Positions 59,311-64,000 of a stretch of DNA of 64,000 nucleotides are shown piece by piece. The position numbers and the translations under genes are program-made. How positions within the stretch are numbered: position 1 is the stretch's first letter; every line of letters starts with the position of its first letter. The notes below the pieces were generated by a model that worked only from the letters and a program-made list of their open reading frames with translations, had not been told where the DNA came from and did not search any database. Origin of the DNA: Lodderomyces elongisporus (Eukaryota; Ascomycota; Pichiomycetes; Serinales; Debaryomycetaceae); NCBI RefSeq assembly GCF_030384665.1, contig NC_083673.1:1559501-1623500 (forward strand), in the 5' to 3' direction.

Positions 59311-60072
59311 TTTGCTAGATTGGTGGGGCGGGGGGGGGGGAGGAGGAAAAAAAGGTAGTGGCCATTTTGCTCTGATGATGATGATGATGATGCTGTGATG
59401 CTTGCTCAAGGAAAAGAAACAGAGAAATGCAAGACAATTGAGTCCGCACAGGACAATAGGTGGACAAGACACATCAACTACTATTAGCAATTGTGCAATC
59501 TGTAAAATTGAGTCATAAATTAAGTAGCAAGCAGTAAATAGAGAATAGGAAACATGAATAGCCAGAGTAACCATGAACTTAGAGATAAATTAGAAAAAAA
59601 AAGAGAGAGAGTGTTTGTAAGAATAGAGAGCTGCTCTCTCTCTCTCTATATAAAAATGACAAAAAAAAATGTCAGCTACGAAGAACAAAGAAGTTCAAAA
59701 GTTTAGAACTCCGCACTTGATCTCAAGTACACGACTTTTACACCTTTTTTTTTTCCTTGTCCTTCTTTTTTTGGCTTCTAATTTGCTACCAAGAGTCCTT
59801 ATCTCTATTGTAGATTTCAACTCATACTGATTCAATTTTTTTTTTTATAAACGAGGGTAAACAACAGAATATGAAATTAGATGCTATGACTAATAGTCAC
59901 TCTATGACCTTGATTACCAGCTTGCAAAAGATATCTCTTCTTTTCTCGCATACTCCACCTAACCCTGTTCTTTCTTTCCTTTCTTTTTTTTTTTAATAAC
60001 AAAAAGAACTTGGTAGATTGAGATAAATTCTTGGTGGCAAAAAAAAAGACGTAAAAAAAAAACCTAGTTACA

Positions 60073-60150
60073 TTTTGTGTCTGAAAAAAAAGCATCGCTT
60101 TAATAAAAAATGTCTGATAGGACAAAAACGAGTCTCAGACATTTATGCTT
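60073..60150 (-). promoter_or_regulatory. TEF1 upstream TGTCTG block, distal copy
   Basis: TTTTGTGTCTGAAAAA (60073-60088) is identical to 59295-59310; AAAAAATGTCTG (60105-60116) is identical to 59278-59289; CAGACATTT (60136-60144) matches the other arm. The elements are the same as in the proximal block but in a different order, about 1.1 kb upstream of TEF1. Confidence 0.4.
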
Positions 60151-60851
60151 TGTTAACTACTATTGTCATCCTCCTTTCTTGCCTCTCTCTCTTCTTCATG
60201 ACGGATATTTGTAGTATATATATTTAGTTATATTTCAGCATATGTACAGACACAGATTTTTTCTTTTGTGTAAAGTTTCAAATATTTTTATTGTGTGTTT
60301 TAGCAACTACCTTGCTGACGGTCATCTGACAGTCATCTGACAGATCTAAACCTTTTTTCTTTCCATATATCAAAGTTTTTGACTATGGAGAAGAAAAACA
60401 CAAATAAACTGCAATCAGGATTATGACTACAACTCTTTAAAAGTTTACAAGACTTTGTATGTTTGTAGAGAGAAGAAGTGTATTTGTTCTGTTCTTGGAC
60501 GACATCTGGCTGTTTCAGAAGAGCTTTTTGGGTAGAAATTACTTGTTTTGTTCTTTATAATTGATGAGAAAACATAAGAATAATGAAAGACCAAAAGCAC
60601 TTTGTATCTAATTACCACCAGCCCAGCCTAGCCCAGCCTTCCCCACCCAACCGATCGCTACCATTACAATTATTACCACCACTCCCGCCACCACCCATTA
60701 TTAACTCCCTCACAAGTCCATCGTTTCATCATCCCTTAAAAACATTGGCGCACACACAAAAATTAAACACACACACTACAATCTTGCTATGTCTGACACC
60801 GATACCTTTTTTTCTCCTCTTCGTCTTCATCCTCCTATTAGTTTCACTTTT

Positions 60852-60853
<2 letters not shown>

Positions 60854-60885
<32 letters not shown>
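60854..60885. repeat. Run of 32 T
   Basis: The longest homopolymer in the window, about 400 bp past the SDS23 stop codon. Length may be uncertain because of sequencing error. Confidence 0.9.
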
Positions 60886-60889
<4 letters not shown>

Positions 60890-61289
60890 AACAAACCAAT
60901 GTGTATCATTACAAGTAGACAAAGTCATCATATATCTTTATGACAAGTTTTTTTTTGACTTACAGTGTTTATCAGTTTCCACTAATAATTTAGCACATCT
61001 ACTTCTTTCCTCTTTGCTCTTCAGCACAAACAATCTGATTTTCTTTTTTTCTTTATTTTTTTTTCATATGAAACTCTACATCAAACAAGGAACAACGACT
61101 GTAAATACTTATTATAAATGATTTTTTTGTTCTTTAAAAAACAAAGAATATAGAAAAAAGCAAAAGAAAAAAATTAGAAAAGATCCAAATGTACAATCTA
61201 CAACACTGAACAATGGTTCAAGCAAATGTTTATTCCTTGTAAACAAAAAACAATCTGACATCTCAACTATACCTAGTTCGTATACTTAT

Positions 61290-63401
61290 TTATTCCTTTG
61301 CAAATGCATTCTCTTGCGATTTCACAAACTGTTTTCTGAAAATCTCACTACTAGCATCAGTATTGCTTACTCTTGGACCAGTTAGGTTGGCACTACTTCC
61401 ACTGTGACTGTTACTACTGTTACCACTGATATTGGTATTGTTATTGTTATTGTTGCCACTGCCACTGCCACTGCCACTGCCAGTTGCACCAGCCACGGTG
61501 TTGTCGATACTCAAGGAACTATCAATAGAGGATCTTGTAGTTGATGTTGAGCTTCTCCTTCTCTGATTCCTAGCCGATTGCGGATCTGTTCTTCTACCTT
61601 TTGAATTGGCAAACACTCCCAAGATATCAGTCAATGTTACAACACCAATGAGTTTACCCGTACCACCAGTATATCCTGCCTCTTGTTGTACGGCACTAGC
61701 AGCTAAACTAGCACCACTGGTTCCACTGGTTCCACTGGCACCACTAACACCACTGGTGCTACCATGATGTGATATTGGTGGATTGCTCATCAATGCGGCT
61801 TCAACACTTGTAGCCTTATTTGTAATTGGTGCATCCACTGGTTGCGGGGTTCCAAAAACAACACTTCCACTGTTTATACCACTATTTGGCGCACTTGCAC
61901 TTTGCGATGAAACAGAGCTAGCTTTTCTTGACGAGTCTACAACCCATAATCTATGAGATTGAGTAGCAACTAGCTTGGCAATCACTCTTCCTAATGAACT
62001 TTGGTTATTTACATGGAAAATAGGAAACTGGTCCTGACCTTCTTCAATACCCTTTTGCGACAAGTTGTAGCTGATAAAGTTCAACACTGATTTGTACAAC
62101 AAGTGCGAGTTTTTGGAACTGGTCAAGTTCCGCACATCCACAATGGAAATATTTCCAATAAGATTCTTCGATCTGTCAATAACTGCAAGCGAAGAAACAT
62201 TTTCATTGAACATCTTGTGCAAGGCATCTAATACCGGTTGGTCATCATAGATAGTTATTGGGTTATTAGAGCCAATTTTCAAGTCTTGCAAAGTAGACTG
62301 GAGATAAAATTCCAACAGTGGGAATCTTCTGGCGTTCTCCCACATATACTTGAGCAATCTTCTTTGCGAAAGAATACCTGTAATCTTTAAGCCTTCTTCA
62401 TCAGTAATGGCAACCCTATGGACACCATTACCCAATGTTTCCATCACCGAGAACAATGTATCTGCCTCGCTGAATTTAATAAAGGGGTTTTTAGGATGCA
62501 ACTTGATAATAAACTCAACGGGTACTTCTTCACCCTTTTTGGCCTTGTTTATGGCTTCAACTACAATGTCGTGTTTTTCTTTTAAACTGGTTTTCTCATC
62601 ACCAATTTCATCAACGTTTAACTCGTTGTAGTCAATCTTGTTCATGATCAACAACAAATAAGTGTTTAAATCGCTATAATCAAAGGTCAAACAGTTTCTC
62701 AAGTCATTTGGGTCATCTTTGGAAACTGAGACTGGGACGCTTGTTAATCCATTCTTCATCAAGGTCTCAAATGCAGCTTGAACCGAGTGCGATTTGTGGA
62801 TGTGAATCAATTTACTAGGTTCATTGACTTCAGTTAATAGCAAATCACTCCAGTCAATACCGGTATTTGAGCCATAGATTGAATTGGATCCAGTTACAGT
62901 TCCAGTTCCAGTTCCAGCACCACTAATTGAGGATTGATGAGTGCTATTGAATGGATTGTATGATCCAGTAGAAGTTCTCGAGCTAATAGATGGGTTTCTT
63001 GATAGACTCAAATGATGGATTGGGTCATCGTGGTCGGGAGAAGGTAATGGCGGTGGAGAGCTTAATAGTTCAACAATTGACGGTTTACGCGAAGGACGAT
63101 TTGAACCATGTTGCTGCTGCTGCTGTTGTTGATGAGCACCATTACCAATACCACTGCCACTGCCACTGCCAATACTGTGGCTGTGTCCATGCGAGTGGTG
63201 ATTAGCGGATGACAGTGATTGGGTTGAGGAGGTAGAGGATGTAGTAGATGTGTGATGAATCAGTGGATGTGTATGTGGGTGTGAATGACCATGCAATTGG
63301 CTGTGGGAGATGTTTGGTGATTGGTGCTTGATTGATGCTTGAGACTGCGATACGCGTGGAGATGTGGGAGGCTGTTGCCTAGGCTGAGGTGGGTTTACCA
63401 T
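61290..63401 (-). CDS. SDS23: Sds23/Sds24-like CBS-domain protein
   Basis: A 703-residue protein with four CBS repeats between about 185 and 500, for example WSDLLLTEVNEPSKLIHIHKS and DLKIGSNNPITIYDDQPVLDALHKMFNENVSSLAVID, with VHRVAITDEEGLKITGILSQRRLL between them. The N-terminal motif RKPSIVELLSSPPPLPSPD is the Sds23 hallmark. In yeasts Sds23 proteins inhibit PP2A-type phosphatases or modulate the AMPK and anaphase pathways. The N-terminus is His/Ser/Gly/Gln-rich (residues 20-105), and Ser/Thr/Gly/Asn insertions sit between the CBS part and the C-terminus. This makes it longer than S. cerevisiae Sds23 (527). The C-terminus VSNTDASSEIFRKQFVKSQ is conserved-looking. I choose the first ATG, MVNPPQPRQQPPTSPR. 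Confidence 0.88.
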   Translation of the reverse strand: MVNPPQPRQQPPTSPRVSQSQASIKHQSPNISHSQLHGHSHPHTHPLIHHTSTTSSTSSTQSLSSANHHSHGHSHSIGSGSGSGIGNGAHQQQQQQQHGSNRPSRKPSIVELLSSPPPLPSPDHDDPIHHLSLSRNPSISSRTSTGSYNPFNSTHQSSISGAGTGTGTVTGSNSIYGSNTGIDWSDLLLTEVNEPSKLIHIHKSHSVQAAFETLMKNGLTSVPVSVSKDDPNDLRNCLTFDYSDLNTYLLLIMNKIDYNELNVDEIGDEKTSLKEKHDIVVEAINKAKKGEEVPVEFIIKLHPKNPFIKFSEADTLFSVMETLGNGVHRVAITDEEGLKITGILSQRRLLKYMWENARRFPLLEFYLQSTLQDLKIGSNNPITIYDDQPVLDALHKMFNENVSSLAVIDRSKNLIGNISIVDVRNLTSSKNSHLLYKSVLNFISYNLSQKGIEEGQDQFPIFHVNNQSSLGRVIAKLVATQSHRLWVVDSSRKASSVSSQSASAPNSGINSGSVVFGTPQPVDAPITNKATSVEAALMSNPPISHHGSTSGVSGASGTSGTSGASLAASAVQQEAGYTGGTGKLIGVVTLTDILGVFANSKGRRTDPQSARNQRRRSSTSTTRSSIDSSLSIDNTVAGATGSGSGSGSGNNNNNNTNISGNSSNSHSGSSANLTGPRVSNTDASSEIFRKQFVKSQENAFAKE

Positions 63402-63575
63402 GTTCGTTGGTTGTTTTTTTATTTATTTTATCTAATGTAATGTATTATTTGTGGTTGTTGTTGTTAAAGAAGAAAAGGAAGGTGGAGGAAGTAGAAGAAA
63501 TATAGTAGCGCTTAGCAATTCTTGTGTCGAGTGGAGATTCATTTGAATCGTAAGAGGGGAAAAAGGGGGAGACAA

Positions 63576-63627
<52 letters not shown>

Positions 63628-64000
63628 CAGAGGAAAAAAGATACGAAAAGAGAAGCGGGTGTTGAGTTGGTTGTAGCTGTTGCAAAAAAAAAAAAAGAAA
63701 AGAAAATAACAAACAAACAAACAAACAAACAGGAACAAGTTCATCAATTCAATAAATGTCTTTTGTTTTCTTTTTTTGTTCCCCACCTTCTAATGTATAT
63801 GCCTTGACATAAAAAGAGATGTTGAGTTAGTGATGGTATAATATCAGTCTAGAGCTTGTTGAGTATATAAAATGGTAAGGATAAACCTACCCCCTTTCCA
63901 TGTTAAATAGAAAAAAAAAACAATTTAAAGGAAAGAATGAGAATAAAAAATTTGGTAACACGAAATCGTTGAAAGAGACGACATTGCATCAGTCACAAAG
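63402..64000. other. Upstream region of SDS23 to the window edge
   Basis: Contains a GTT/TTG stretch before the start codon, (GA)n at 63579-63624, CAAA units at 63709-63730, and oligo-A near 63910. No gene is recognised; short minus-strand frames are Ser/Leu/Phe runs from the GA repeat. Confidence 0.7.
63579..63624. repeat. (GA)n microsatellite
   Basis: About 22 GA units with one AAA interruption, about 180 bp upstream of the SDS23 start codon. Confidence 0.95.

Larger units (their letters stand above)
58959..61289. other. 2.3-kb intergenic region, TEF1 upstream and SDS23 downstream
   Basis: Both neighbours are on the minus strand. It contains a polypurine stretch at 58986-59060, G runs near 59328-59345, GATGAT units at 59376-59392, a 12-bp inverted repeat with recurring TGTCTG sites (listed separately), and a 32-T run at 60854-60885. 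No gene is recognised; short frames are Phe/Ser/Pro-rich artefacts. Confidence 0.6.

Overview
This window is nuclear DNA of a budding yeast. Genes are dense and nearly intronless, promoters are AT-rich with poly(dA:dT), and the products are typical Saccharomycotina proteins: ERG7, UTP22, GCV2, OPI1, RRP5, PRS3, TAF7, YPK9, TEF1 and SDS23. Very abundant microsatellites, poly-Q/N/H tracts in regulators, CTG codons confined to variable or low-complexity stretches, and a BRG1/GAT2-type GATA factor point to the CTG-Ser clade. The Lodderomyces elongisporus / Candida parapsilosis branch is my best guess; that is inference. If it is right, CTG should be read as serine.

Layout. 1-10 kb: an ATO-family acetate/ammonium transporter (+), lanosterol synthase ERG7 (-) and the SSU-processome protein UTP22 (+). 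10-13 kb: a DUF1746 membrane protein (+) convergent with an SLX5-like SUMO-targeted ubiquitin ligase (-). 13-22 kb: a gene-poor stretch carrying a tandem pair of Baeyer-Villiger monooxygenase (BVMO) paralogues (+) with a nearly identical internal tract and a shared promoter block. 23-30 kb: mitochondrial glycine decarboxylase GCV2 (+) and an AN11/YPL247C-type WD40 protein (+). 30-36 kb: the phospholipid-synthesis repressor OPI1 (-) with an unusually long (4.3 kb), repeat-rich upstream region. 36-52 kb: a run of minus-strand genes: RRP5, a BRG1-like GATA factor, ETP1-like BRAP2 protein, a HAD phosphatase with two small introns, PRS3 and TAF7. 52-64 kb: the P5B ATPase YPK9 (+), tRNA-Val(AAC) (-), TEF1 (-) with a repeat-bearing promoter, and SDS23 (-).

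Functionally this is a normal housekeeping chromosome arm: ribosome biogenesis (UTP22, RRP5), translation (TEF1, tRNA-Val), sterol and phospholipid metabolism (ERG7, OPI1), one-carbon and nucleotide metabolism (GCV2, PRS3), and transcription and ubiquitin control (TAF7, BRG1-like, SLX5-like, ETP1). The genes are separate transcription units, not operons. The accessory part is the BVMO pair. I see no transposon, virus, CRISPR array or rRNA. The most useful new observations are the reconstructed three-exon HAD gene, the BVMO gene-conversion tract with its duplicated promoter module, a perfect inverted repeat with recurring TGTCTG sites upstream of TEF1, and several short-period tandem repeats upstream of OPI1.
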